Shown piece after piece: positions 36,774 to 47,610 of a DNA stretch of 64,000 nt. Origin of the DNA: Parascedosporium putredinis (lineage: Eukaryota > Ascomycota > Sordariomycetes > Microascales > Microascaceae); assembly GCA_949357655.1 (NCBI GenBank), contig CASHTG010000016.1, positions 744,001-808,000 of the forward strand. The letters are read 5' to 3'. Positions within the stretch are counted from its first letter, which is position 1, and the number at the start of each line of letters is the position of its first letter. The notes under the pieces are model-generated. The model did no database searches and was not told the DNA's origin. It saw only the letters and a list, made by a program, of their open reading frames with translations. Both the position numbers and the translations under genes were made by a program.

Positions 36774-38574
36774 TTGGATTTCCGACATTACACCGCAGTG
36801 TGTCAAAGTTGGACATGTCCGGCAGACGTAACGCGTCCTCCATCAGATTCGGTCGAGGAAGGGTGGGGGAGGGCGTTGTCTTTGGTCGAGACATAGTTCC
36901 CGCCCCCCTTCCCCCCCCTGGCCAATTGCTGGCATTCGGAACTTTGCACCTGAAGGGAACAGGCGAGGTGACTCCTTGTCTGCCTTTCTTCACAGTTGCG
37001 AGGCGCCCCTCTCTTGGCTGGCCTCGTGGCGGCGGCGGGCGATGGGCCAGGGAAGCCATGGAGGCAGCAACCCATGACCCCTCATAGAATCGATCAATCA
37101 CCTCCGCAGAGGCGAACTTAAATTACACTGTACAAAATCAAAGACAGGCGCGGAGCATTGGGAGCCCGGGTGCGATTCGATAGGTCCTCTGACCTCTTCC
37201 ACCCTCGCCTCGCATTGCTGGTGGCTCTTCGCAAATTTCCGCCAGTCGCCCGCAGACTACCAGCCTCAGAAGCCAATATCTGCAACCTTATGCTGGCGTT
37301 ATCCATTCGACAATTCCCCATCCTCGTAGAAGTATGTCTCGGTCCCCATCCGCGGCACTGCACTAAAGCAGCGTACAGCGGTATCTCGATATCGATTCCA
37401 AGCAGCAAGGAAGAGAGGAGAGAGCCCTGACGGCAAAACAATGAGATGAGAGCGCGAATAACCCCGTGGTCGAAATCAATAGACTGACGGCTGAGGGTTG
37501 AAATTTTCTCGGGTGAACTAATAATATTCCGCCGTCAGGTACAAATAATAACGGACCATCATCAAGAAATAACAAAATCCACATATAGACCAAGGATAGG
37601 GCAGCTTCAATGTCATGCAGCATTAAATATGTAATGCTCAAAATGCGCCATTCGATCAATGGGGCAATCAGCGCTAAGCAGATTGCAAGGCATTAAGATC
37701 TTCCTCTTGGTGAGCCCAAATCAAATGATTTGAGAGTGGAAGGAGCTGAAGAATAAGGCGAGAGAGCATGCTTTCCCATCCATCAGCGTGCTGCTAATAA
37801 ATGAGGGAGACTGTTGCCTGAATGGCTTCTCACTCCCGTGCAGGGCTTGACTGGCTGCCGCCACAACCCCTCGTCTCCGGAACCTCCGTCGGATTCTTTG
37901 GAATGTTGAGCCCCATTCGAAGACGAAAATGGAAAACAGCCCCAGGCGAGTAGTTGTGCTGGCGAGAATGGCCAATCGTACGCAGCATCGGTAACCCTGC
38001 CAAAGATGCTTCCTTCGGAAGAGTCGCCCAGAGTCGGGCGCACAGACATCACTGCGTTCTCGAGCCTCTTCTCCAGTGGTTCCCCCGATGATTCGCACCC
38101 CTTGAATGCCCACAAACACCGGAAGTGTAGTACTGGCTCCTCGAAGTGATCTGGGCGAAACACCTTTGTCTCCCAACCGTGGGACCCGAGCACAATGAAT
38201 TCATAGAAATCCTCGAGCTTGGACGCTCGCTTGTAAGGATCATCGGATCCTCAGTTCGACACCAACTCTCGCTCGCAAACAAATCACGAACGGTAGAAAC
38301 TCCGAACACAATTCGCAGGGGGTCCTGAACGAGTGAACTGACGCCTGATTACCCTCCCGCCCCGCCAAATCTGACACACCTGTAAAGCAAACCCCGAGTT
38401 ACAACGGAAGGGAATCCCTCATGCTTCACGATAATAGGTTTTCTTTCCATCAACCTCTCTCTCCTTGGGGAACGGGCAAAGGTGGGGATGGTTATCGGCA
38501 AAGGGCGTCAAGAAATGTCTTCTGCCCGAGATGCAACAATCCATCAGGTCCGTAAACAGTAACAAAACAAGAAG

Positions 38575-38593
38575 AAAAAAAAAAAAAAAAAAA
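38575..38593. repeat. Mononucleotide A run
   Basis: Nineteen consecutive A bases, the longest homopolymer in the window. It lies in gene-free sequence. Confidence 0.8.
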
Positions 38594-41500
38594 GACTGAA
38601 GAGCGGTAATTATACCTCGGCATGGTGGGGGATTTCTTTTCCTCCCATGATTCTTCCTCTCTTTATTCTCTTTATTCTTCTCAATCAAGGAATTAAGATC
38701 GGGCGCCTTCGAAAGAGACTGGCCTGTCCTCCATCCTCCATTATGAAGGACAATGGCTGGTATCGGGCAATCTTTTCGAAGAACCAGCCAGACGAAGGGA
38801 AAGAACCCATTCGAAGAGTCTCTCTAAATGTAGCAACGATTGGAAATGCTAGGCGCGGAAAAAATAAAGTATCTCTGAGCCTACTACCTCGGTATCTCCT
38901 ATGGTATCGCGGGACCATCTTGGGCTCTCTTTCGGACCCCCTTCAATGTTCTCATTCATTTTCCGCTGTCACTCCCGCTGTCACTATCGGGTGTACTGGG
39001 GCCGGCACCAAGCGCCTCTGGTTAAGTTCGGCGCGCCGGCGCATGCTTATGTGCAGTCGACCACGGCAGCCCCTCTTCGTTTCAGGATACATCGTGGCTC
39101 TCACCAACCGATGCCTGCCTCCAATTATCCGCCCAGCACCAGCAAGGCTTGATGTCTGGCCAAGCCTGTGGCGGATGGCGCCCCCTTTCCCCACGAGACT
39201 AATATCCGCAAGGGCGAGAGAAGCGAGGGACGAAAAGAAGGATGAACGATCGGGATCGGGTGCCTGGATTTGCTTGTACAAACCAGTTCATCTACGGTAG
39301 CTGATCTAGTTGGTTCACCAAGCCGCATCCGTAATGGATGTTGGGCTTGGGCACACTCGGACGCCTGTTAACTCCATAGTGCACAGCACTGTTCTCCAAA
39401 CCCCTCGACCTCAATCCCTTGCTCCCCTCCCTCTCCCGGACACCAAACCAGTCCCTTAAACCATCTGAACGCTGCCGGATCCTGGGCACGCACTTAAAAC
39501 CTTAAGCTAGCTTCGGCAGCCCATGCTGTTAGGCCGTCGGTCAGGCTTGTTTTGCCTAACCCTACTCGAGTGACCAGAGGCTCTCCAATTGTGTTTGGGA
39601 ACGTACGCCATCACATCAATCAAATAAATCCCCTTCCACGAGCGCAAGGCCCGCTCCTTGATTCTGATTCACATTCACCAGGAACCCGCTTTCTTCCACT
39701 ATTCTCTGGCTCAGACTCAATGAACCGGCATTTTACACGTCGATCCCGGTTTTCTCAGAAAGGGTCTGGTCTGGGTCTTCCAGGGTCTAAATTCTTTTTC
39801 TTCCATAACCGCAGAGCCCGAAACGGAGGAGGGGTGCATATAACAAATCAGGGCCGGGGTATCGTGTCGTTACTGAACGAGACCACGCCCCCTCCTTCCC
39901 CTTCCTCCAACTTGATCGCATTGTGTCCTGGTACAGTACATCTGGGGCTTCCAGGAGGGGTGTCTCTCTTTCTTCCTCCTTTTCCACGTTTTCACCCCCG
40001 TGTGGATGTTCTCCTTCCTTCTCCCTGCCCTGGGGTATCATCCAGCACCTGGTGGATACCCAGACATCGCCTCGTGTGGTCCTGGCCCGACTAGAGCTCC
40101 GTACCACGGTAACGCTTGGCATTAATGGTCGCCTTTTGGAAGGCCCAGTCGGTCATGCTGCGGCTAACTACTCTTGAGCGAGCCTTGGGGCCTTTTCCTC
40201 CCTTCTCTTCTTGCTGGATGACTTACACCCTTTCCTCCCGACACGGATTGAACGACACCGTCTCTCAGTCCATTATGTCGCTGGCCATATAGCCCACCCC
40301 GTTCTGTGATGGGAGATTGTCCCCTCTCTCTCTCTGTTCTGCCCACCCCTCCCTCTCTCCCGCAAGCCGTACCCCATCGTCGTGACCTCATCACAGCTTG
40401 ATCGAGCTTTGCTCTGAGCATCCTCACAACCACACGCGTGTTGCGAGGGCCACAACATCACCCCCACTGCTTGCTCGTCCACGCCCCCTCTCACTCTCGT
40501 TCCCCCCTCCCCGTCCGTTCCCCAGGGCTGGAGAACATACTCCCCTCCCATCAACTCCCCTCCATTAGAATTCGGGAGCAGGGAATCATCAACAAGAATC
40601 CAAGAGACCCCAGTCCGGTTCGCTGAGAAGTGCATCGACTTGGCTTGGTTTATAGACCCCTTCCTCCCCATCTCCACAAGCTATCCTTGCCATCTGATTC
40701 TCAAAGACCGCAAACCCATTCATCCATAAGAGCTCTCCACCCCCAATAGCCTTCCTCGTATCAAAAGGCAGTGATTTCATTCTAATTAGTCCCTCATCCA
40801 TCTACTATTCCATTTTACCTCGTTGCTCCAAGCGCATTACGACTCTTCCTTCCTAAACTACATACTTTGAATCGAGTCCCCAGCTTTCAATTTCAACCAC
40901 TTCTCTCTTCTTTATACCCGCTACATATCCCACAGGCACATACCTTGACATACATAACTTAGCACACCTGCTCGACCTTCTCTTCTGTTTCTAACTTCCA
41001 TCCCTTTTGTCAACTTCCTCATCGCTAGATAGACGGCCAACCCTTACGTACACACTGGAAGAACCAAACTGTCATGATATCGTCCTGGAACGTGTCATCA
41101 ACCAGCACCTGACTATCTTGATCTAAGGCTGGACTCTTAGAGAGACTTCTTGTCTGGTACTGACCACCATTCTGCACCGGACTGGTACTCCCGGCAGTTT
41201 TGCCCCAAGCGAAGCTTACAACCCACCACTACGTCGATTGGCCGAAGAGAAACGCCAATCATAAGTAATGAGGGCAACACAGTAGTAATGTCCCAGTCTT
41301 TTCTTTCGTCAACCACTTTAGCCATCCCTTCTCGCCTCTTTTGAGCCCTCTTTTGAGCAGCAAGCCCAGCCGCTGGTGCCTCCACCAGACACAGCTTCGA
41401 GATACGACTCCCCGAATACACCCACTCCGCCGCCGCTTTTGTTTATCCATTTAACTAGACGCGAGTCGTGTCTGTGAGAACTGGGATCGAGATTCAACTT

Positions 41501-41834
41501 GGACAAATATACCGCGATTACACACCTTCCTTTGCAAGCCTGCTCTCCACGAGTAGCCACCACTATCCATACACCTGCGCCTTCAAGTTACCCACGGCCC
41601 TCACCACTCCCGTCTCGCCCGCTGCGAGTTCATACCACCCGCTTACTCCCGACTTCTCCGAAAAGTCAGGTCTAGCAAGTTGACAAGGCCCGCTGTCTTC
41701 CGCATTCGAGGCGGCGCACATCCCCGTAAAACTTGGCGCCTCTCCTCCATCTACCTTTTCATCTAGAAGCCGACCACAACCCCACCATCGGCTCCTCCCA
41801 GTGTCGGCTTCTGGGTTGAAACCTAACCGTCACG

Positions 41835-43284
41835 GTGGATATCACTGCTCTACTGGAGGGTTCCGGCTCAACGGAGTCTACAACGTCTCCCAGAACAAGA
41901 CTACCATCCCCACGTACCGCCTCGACGCCGTTCGAGCTACCGCCCACCACGGCTGTCACAGCTGCTCTTCCCGTCGCCGCGGCGACGTATACTCCTCACT
42001 ACTCTCACGCTCCTCACAGCTCCCACATCTCCCACAGCTCACATCTCCCACGTTCCTCACGTCTCTCATATCCCCCACGTGCCTCATAATCCTCACATCT
42101 CTCCCATTTCACACTCCATCATCACGGCGCCCCCTCCGCTTCAACCTCCCGCGCCTCCCTTGGCGCGAGCGAACCCTGCCTTAGGCTCTCTCGCTCCCCT
42201 AACGACGACGACGACAACAATGGCGGCCAAACGCAACCTGGGGCCCCACTCGGCCGAGTCTCCGGCGAAAAAGCAGAGCAAATGGTCGGCTGAAGAGGAT
42301 GCTCTAATTATCGAACTGCGGGGAAGTGGTATGAAATGGGAGGACATCTCTAAGCGGCTTCCTGGTCGGAGTGCGATTAGCTGTCGGCTTCACTATCAAA
42401 ACTACCTCGAGAGACGAAGTGAGTGGGACGAAGAACGCAAAAACAAGCTTGCCCGATTATACGAAAGGTAGGTTAATGCGTAATATTCCCGGCGTTACAC
42501 GCGCCGCTCGTTGGGACACAAAGAGAGGCGCCCGGGTGCGCCCTCTTCTATACTGTGACAAGTTAGACGAACTAACACCTTGTTTGATAGGTTCAAACCG
42601 GAAATGTGGGCACGAGTTGCGGAGGAGATGGCTGTACCTTGGAGAGCTGCCGAAGCTATGCATTGGCAGCTCGGCGAGGCGGAGATGGCCAGGCGAGCGG
42701 GGGTGGTTCCTTTCTCGTTGACGACGGTTAGCACCAACGACCCCGCTGTAGGCCACAGGAGAACCTCGCCCTCTCGGGGTCATGGCCACGCACACTCGCA
42801 CGGAAACGTCTCTCGAGACGCCGCCATCACGCCAAGATATGGACGAGGCCAGATGGCCCCCTTCCCCGAGTCGAGCGGGCCCCAGCCGCCGCGAAAGCAT
42901 GCCTTCCCGCCCGCCGCCAATACCCCACGACATGCTTGAAAGGCCCCCTTACCCGCGGAGATGGGACCTGGTCCAGGCCTTGCCCCAATTCATCTTCCTG
43001 CTAGCCACAGCAGAGGCTCGGGGATGCTCCCGGGGATCGCTGAGCTCACGACTGGAGTGAGCCCGTACAGCACACCGGCGTACTCTGTCGGAATGCACAG
43101 CGTAAGCCCTGCGCATAGCTCGGCCGGCAGCCCCTACCTCTCGGGCATGTCGCACTACCAGCCGGCCGAGCCTCACGGAGGTTCAAAGCGGCCGGGGAGC
43201 CCAACGATGATGCATAGAGACCCCAGCCGGCCGAGACATATGGACCTGCGGTACGAAGAACTGGATCGGAGGTCAATGCACTAA
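41835..43284 (+). CDS. Myb/SANT-domain DNA-binding protein with His-rich N-terminus
   Basis: A probable nuclear regulator of about 440 residues. Exons are 41835-42467 and 42591-43284; the intron ends GATAG and splits an Arg codon. The protein appears to begin MDITALLEGSGS, the kind of start common in fungal regulators, but the first codon here reads GTG (41835-41837), with an in-frame TGA 18 bases upstream and no nearby ATG. A Ser/His/Pro segment with His at about every third residue follows (about 41985-42120). A SANT/Myb domain comes next: KWSAEEDALIIELR, MKWEDISKRLPGRS, then WARVAEEM after the intron. The C-terminus is Pro/Ser-rich (GVSPYSTPAYSVG). Breaks lie at about 42038-42042 (apparent 2-base loss), within about 42850-42900, and at the CCC run 42952-42954. 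The Myb helices are unaffected. Confidence 0.85.
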
Positions 43285-44767
43285 TTATTTATTTTTGCGG
43301 CCTTGCACTAGCTCATTTCTTAGCCCCAGCCCGGGGAGACGAGACGAGGCCTTGCTCTCCGGGCTGGGGGATTCGGCCAAGGACCAAACGAAGGAACAAA
43401 GAATCTGTTTCTGCATAATGACGCTATTGACGCAACGACCACACCAGGCGTTTCTTGGAGTCATTTTATACTTTTTGTTATTTTATTTCAACCTTTCTGG
43501 ACAGGACAGCTTAGGTTTGGATTGCACATGGGTTCGAAGCGTTCTGGAAACATTTCGCCGCCCACCCTTCACCGCGCCCGGCCGTTGACCCGGATTGCGC
43601 GACAACTTGCTCAACAAGGGTGGTGGGCATGAATTTACGACAACTCGATGATTGTATGGAGGAATTAGGGTTGCAACATGGACTCATACAGATGGGGAAT
43701 AAGCATGGCTCACCTTGCTGGGGGCGGTCTCTTGGAGGGGCTGGGACTGCTAGGATTGCACCTCAACTCTCTTTAGAACTGGGGAAAGCCCCTTGAGGAG
43801 GGGAGCCGCAGGGTTTGGTGTCTGGTACTACAATGGGTTTTTCTCATGCATTGGGTTGGCAATATTGGGAGTTTGTCTGGCATAGCAAATCGCCTTTTCT
43901 TCCCTCCCCCGTCAAAGCATACATTTCTCTTTTAACTCTCTCCCTCAGATTATCCAGCCAAGATTAGCTTGAACGGGACTAGCGATGGAAAGCATTCTTC
44001 TTTTTCACACATCAAATTTTTTTCCGGGAGGGGAGGGCGACGGGCGCGGAGACAATGTACACTCTTGGATATGGAAAATGGGGGCTCCGGTGCGAACACG
44101 AGGAAAGCTTTATATTCCCGTGAAGAGTCTCGTTTATTTTTATACTTTCTTTTTCATTATTCCTCTTCATTTTCTTTTTGCCTTCTTTTCTCCCTTCTTG
44201 TTCTTGACTTGTTTGGGGGGTTTAATTTCTTTTTAATATCGCGGCTCTTTCTACTTGGTTTCGATTCTCCCGTGCGAGTCTCTTGTCTCCCTTTTCGTCT
44301 CTGCTTCTTCGACCATTCGACAGTTGGGCCCCTTCTATTGTGTTCTTGCTTCACTTCTATTTCCATTTTATATACGCTTCTTGTATGCTCCAGCCCGGGG
44401 TATTCCATATTTCCGCTTTTTTTTATTTAACTTGCTTTTTATCTCGTCTTTCAAGGACATATCTCGATACAGCGTTGCCTCGCCTTTCCCTTTGTAGAGG
44501 TTGGCATTTTCGCCCTCGTCTCCAATATCGCAACACGCAGTTTTACAGCATCTAACGGGGGTTTTTACATAAAAAAGCAATAAGACAGTGAGGAGAGGAT
44601 GGGGAGAATCCAATTTATACCTGATTAGATAGTTGGAATAGATGGCAAAAAAAGGTTAGAAGTTAGACACATAGCATTGATAATAAAAAAAAAGAACAAG
44701 GCATTAGAAGTCATAGCTCTTCGTCGCACCACACCAAGACAGAAGAAATAGTTCTAGTTCTCTCCCT
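43285..44767. other. Intergenic region between convergent genes; no gene seen
   Basis: This lies between the 3' ends of the Myb gene (+) and TRM9 (-). The plus strand is T-rich at about 43990-44460, in keeping with 3' untranslated sequence. No coding signal was recognised. Confidence 0.5.
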
Positions 44768-45696
44768 CTATTTCGTACAGATCACCCACCAGTTGTCCTT
44801 CTCGTACCCAGTCTCTAGCACCTGCCCCCCGCCGCAACAACGTCCTCTTCTAGTTCCCCTTGACGATAAAGATGGTAGTACCTCTGAAAAGTCTCATCGG
44901 CCGCGCCCCCAGAGCCTTTCTTACCCCTCATAACCCAAGGCACCAGGAGGTCCTGCTCACCACCCTCGTCCCAACCTCTGCGGCTAGACCGCTGCTCGAG
45001 CGCCCACACATATACGAGCAACTTGCCGCCGGGCCTCACGCAGTCTAGCAAGTCAACGATGGCGGATCTTCGCCTAGCGGGTGTGCTAAAGTGATGAACG
45101 ACGGCAATGGAGATGACAAAGTCGGCAGAAGAGGAACGGAAGGGAAGGGAAAGGGAATCAGCGACACAGACGTCAGCACCGTGTAGAGGCTGGTGACCGG
45201 GTTCGCCTCGGGGAGGAGAAGGGTTAGTATTCTCACGAGCGAGGCGGCAGAGGGAAGCGCTGCGATCGGAGGCGAGAATGGTGAGGTTGGGATTCACGCC
45301 AACATACTTGCCGTTACCGCAGCCGACATCCAGCCCGACGGAACCGGCGGGGAGGGAGAGTAGAAAGGACGTGACGAATGGCCAGGGCTTGTGGCGGGTT
45401 TGGCTGAAATGGGGCGCTATGGACTCGTAGACTGAGTGGACATGTGTCTGTTCGTAGTGGTCCGGGTCCTCCTCCGGTAGTGCTAGAGGCTGTTCACCGA
45501 TGGATGCAGGTACCTGCTCGGCTACGGTTGTTGCTGGCGTTGAGGCTGTGGGCGCAATTGAGGCTACGGGTACGTGATCGCCGACAACCGCAGCCGGGGA
45601 TTGGGTGGGTTTGGTTGCGGAGATGACCGGTTCGGCGCCGGAGCCGGGCTCGGACGCAGGAGAAGCCTGTGGCCTTGGCGGGGACGTGACTCCCAT
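44768..45696 (-). CDS. TRM9: tRNA wobble-uridine carboxymethyl methyltransferase
   Basis: SAM-dependent methyltransferase that, with Trm112, completes mcm5U/mcm5s2U at tRNA position 34. Intronless, about 309 residues. Residues 1 to about 75 are a Pro/Ala/Ser/Thr-rich extension not found in the yeast enzyme. The conserved part starts at DHYEQTHVHSVYESIAPHFS. SAM motif I is GLDVGCGNGKY at about 121-131, followed by ASDRSASLCRLAREN (motif II region), DFVISIAVVHHFST (motif IV) and PGGKLLVYVWALEQ. The frame stops early at 44815 unless one G is restored in the run at 44825-44830. Doing so gives the tail GYEKDNWWVIC, a hallmark of the Trm9 family, and a stop at 44768. The N-terminal extension could be disordered. 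Confidence 0.94.
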
Positions 45697-47230
45697 TCTA
45701 CAATGGTTTTAATTATCAAAGCCCACCCCTGCTGGTTTGCTTGTTTTGGGTGGTTCGTTTTGGAGCGACAAGACGGCAAACTCGGGGGTTTCTGTGGAGG
45801 GGCGCTGTTTGAGAGGGGGTGTGGGTGTTTGGAGGCGAACAAGGTTCTGGCCGGAGATGGCAATGGGCTGGGTTGGGTGATGCGATTAATTTGTTCGGGC
45901 TATTTTGTGGGAGGCAAGGGTTATGGAGCCCGAATCTTTTCGCAACACGTCACGGCCTCAGCGGGGAAGAGGGGAACAGTTCGATCAAATTGATCCATGG
46001 ATGTTTTAGGGCGCGGCTGAATCACCGAATCCCCTCAGTTGTGATCGATGATGCTCGCCCACCGCCTCATCCTCCCCCGCTCTATTACAACGGGATCTGA
46101 AGGCATTGACATTGCTGAAGAGGAACAAACGAATAACCATGGAAACGACGAGGTCGGCATGACGGCCTCGAGGAGATTGATGTCAAAAGCGTCGTTCAAC
46201 GTAACGGTGTGAACCCAAGAAATGGCTTTTTTTTTTTTGGCAGGATCTGCTCGAAATTGAGCCGCCGACGTACAGGGCTAAATGGAGCCACTAGACTCGA
46301 CTGCTAGTTGTTGGATGTGTGGGCACTGGCAGTCTCTGGTTGAGGAATAAGGTTTTGGGGGCGAGTCTTGCGAGCCCTCCGACATTTGTCAGGGTTCTAG
46401 GATCCAAAAGAGAAGGGCCTGATGGGCAATCCTAAGGCTGATTGAGGGTTGAGTGATTAGCGGGTTCCAAGGGCAAAGACAGCATCAAGCTCAAAAGAGA
46501 GTTTGGTAATATTCCCGAAAAAGAGTGGTTCCTCGTGAGCGGCGCCCTTTTTCACAGGTTCGTTCACTTTCGGTGACGACCGATGCACCTTGTCGAGATT
46601 ACCAGGGCATGGAACAGGTCGGGCGTGCCGCGATGGTAGATCACTTGATTGATGAGCAGAGAGGTTCGTCGGCGCTGGGGCAATGGCGGTGGGCTGTGGG
46701 AGAGTCGTTCGGGCAGGCTGTCGATTGATCAATCTTGGTTGACAGAGGGCGATCGTTTCTGTTTCGAAGTTGGGTCCTGCAGGACGTCAGGGAATGGGTC
46801 AGGGAATGGGGAATGGGGCGTACGCTGCCATTGTCATGTAGGGGTTTCTGTTTTGGGCTTCTGGGCTCCCCAGGGGCTGCCGATCAAGATATGAATCGGT
46901 TCTTGGCGTCGCACAGAAACGGAAACGGCGCAGCTGGGAAATCCGCTCTTCAAACAAACACAGCACCCAAGGAACCGTGTTGCTGGCTCGGCCGGGAGCA
47001 TCAGTGGCCTCTCAGTGGCCCCAACATTCTGTGCTGTTCAATGTTCCCTTGGCTGGTGTAGGTCTCAATGGATCTGGCGCTGGTGTTTAGTGGATCAACC
47101 GCCTGCGGCACGCTCATCGATCCTGTGTCCAGCCGATGCTAGAGAGCGGTTCGATTGAGCAGCACTAAACATCACGCATCCAGAGATCAGTGAACTGGTG
47201 GATTAGAGCATCAATGGCTGGATCAGGGAC

Positions 47231-47269
47231 TGATCCATTGATCCATTGATCCATCGATCCATCGATCCT
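47231..47269. repeat. GATCCATT/GATCCATC tandem repeat
   Basis: About four and a half copies of an 8-base unit, first as TGATCCAT and then as CGATCCAT. A simple repeat in gene-free sequence. Confidence 0.75.
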
Positions 47270-47589
47270 TTTGTTCAACGGCTCCGCAGGAACCAAATCT
47301 ATCAATTCATTCTCTTCTCGATTTGGTGGGTTGGGATTCTTAGCTCCACTTATCGGTCGAGTTTGTTCGTTTGCGATTGAAGCGGATAAATCACAGGCGG
47401 TGAATCCCGCGAACGTGCATCAGCGAACGTCAATTCAACGTTGCGGCTGACGTAGGCCTCTTCTGGAATGGGGCAGGTGCAGCCCCCAAACCCACAGGTC
47501 CAACTTCCTGGGTTGTGGCTTCCTGCAAACCAATCTCCCCGCAGCCAACCAACGCTGTGCTTGCTCGGCGGGCGTCGTCCCTTCCTCAG

Positions 47590-47610
47590 TAGGCATTAGG
47601 CATTAGGCAT
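47590..47610. repeat. TAGGCAT tandem repeat
   Basis: Three exact copies of the 7-base unit TAGGCAT. They are followed by a short GGCAGC duplication. Confidence 0.75.

Larger units (their letters stand above)
28769..41834. other. 13 kb gene-poor interval
   Basis: The longest empty stretch of the window. It separates the 5' ends of the divergent ALF1 (-) and Myb (+) genes. No homologue of a known family was recognised on either strand. It contains A runs at 33958-33973 and 38575-38593, a tandem ACATAGAC array (32871-32911), a GCATGGA array (36745-36773), a cluster of TGCTAGA motifs (33173-33248) and a C/T-rich zone at about 39400-41800 that is probably the promoter and long leader of the Myb gene. 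The longest open frames (35412-36092 minus, 38647-39300 plus, 29313-29909 plus) lack recognisable motifs. Confidence 0.5.

Noticed and set aside
37783..38250. Protein-like open frame on the minus strand (LEDFYEFIVLGSHGWETK)
   Set aside because: It is of a length expected by chance in this window. No start, splice structure or family was recognised, and the neighbouring frames are no better.
38575..38593. A19 run as a possible retroposon tail
   Set aside because: There is no upstream element, target-site duplication or coding remnant beside it.
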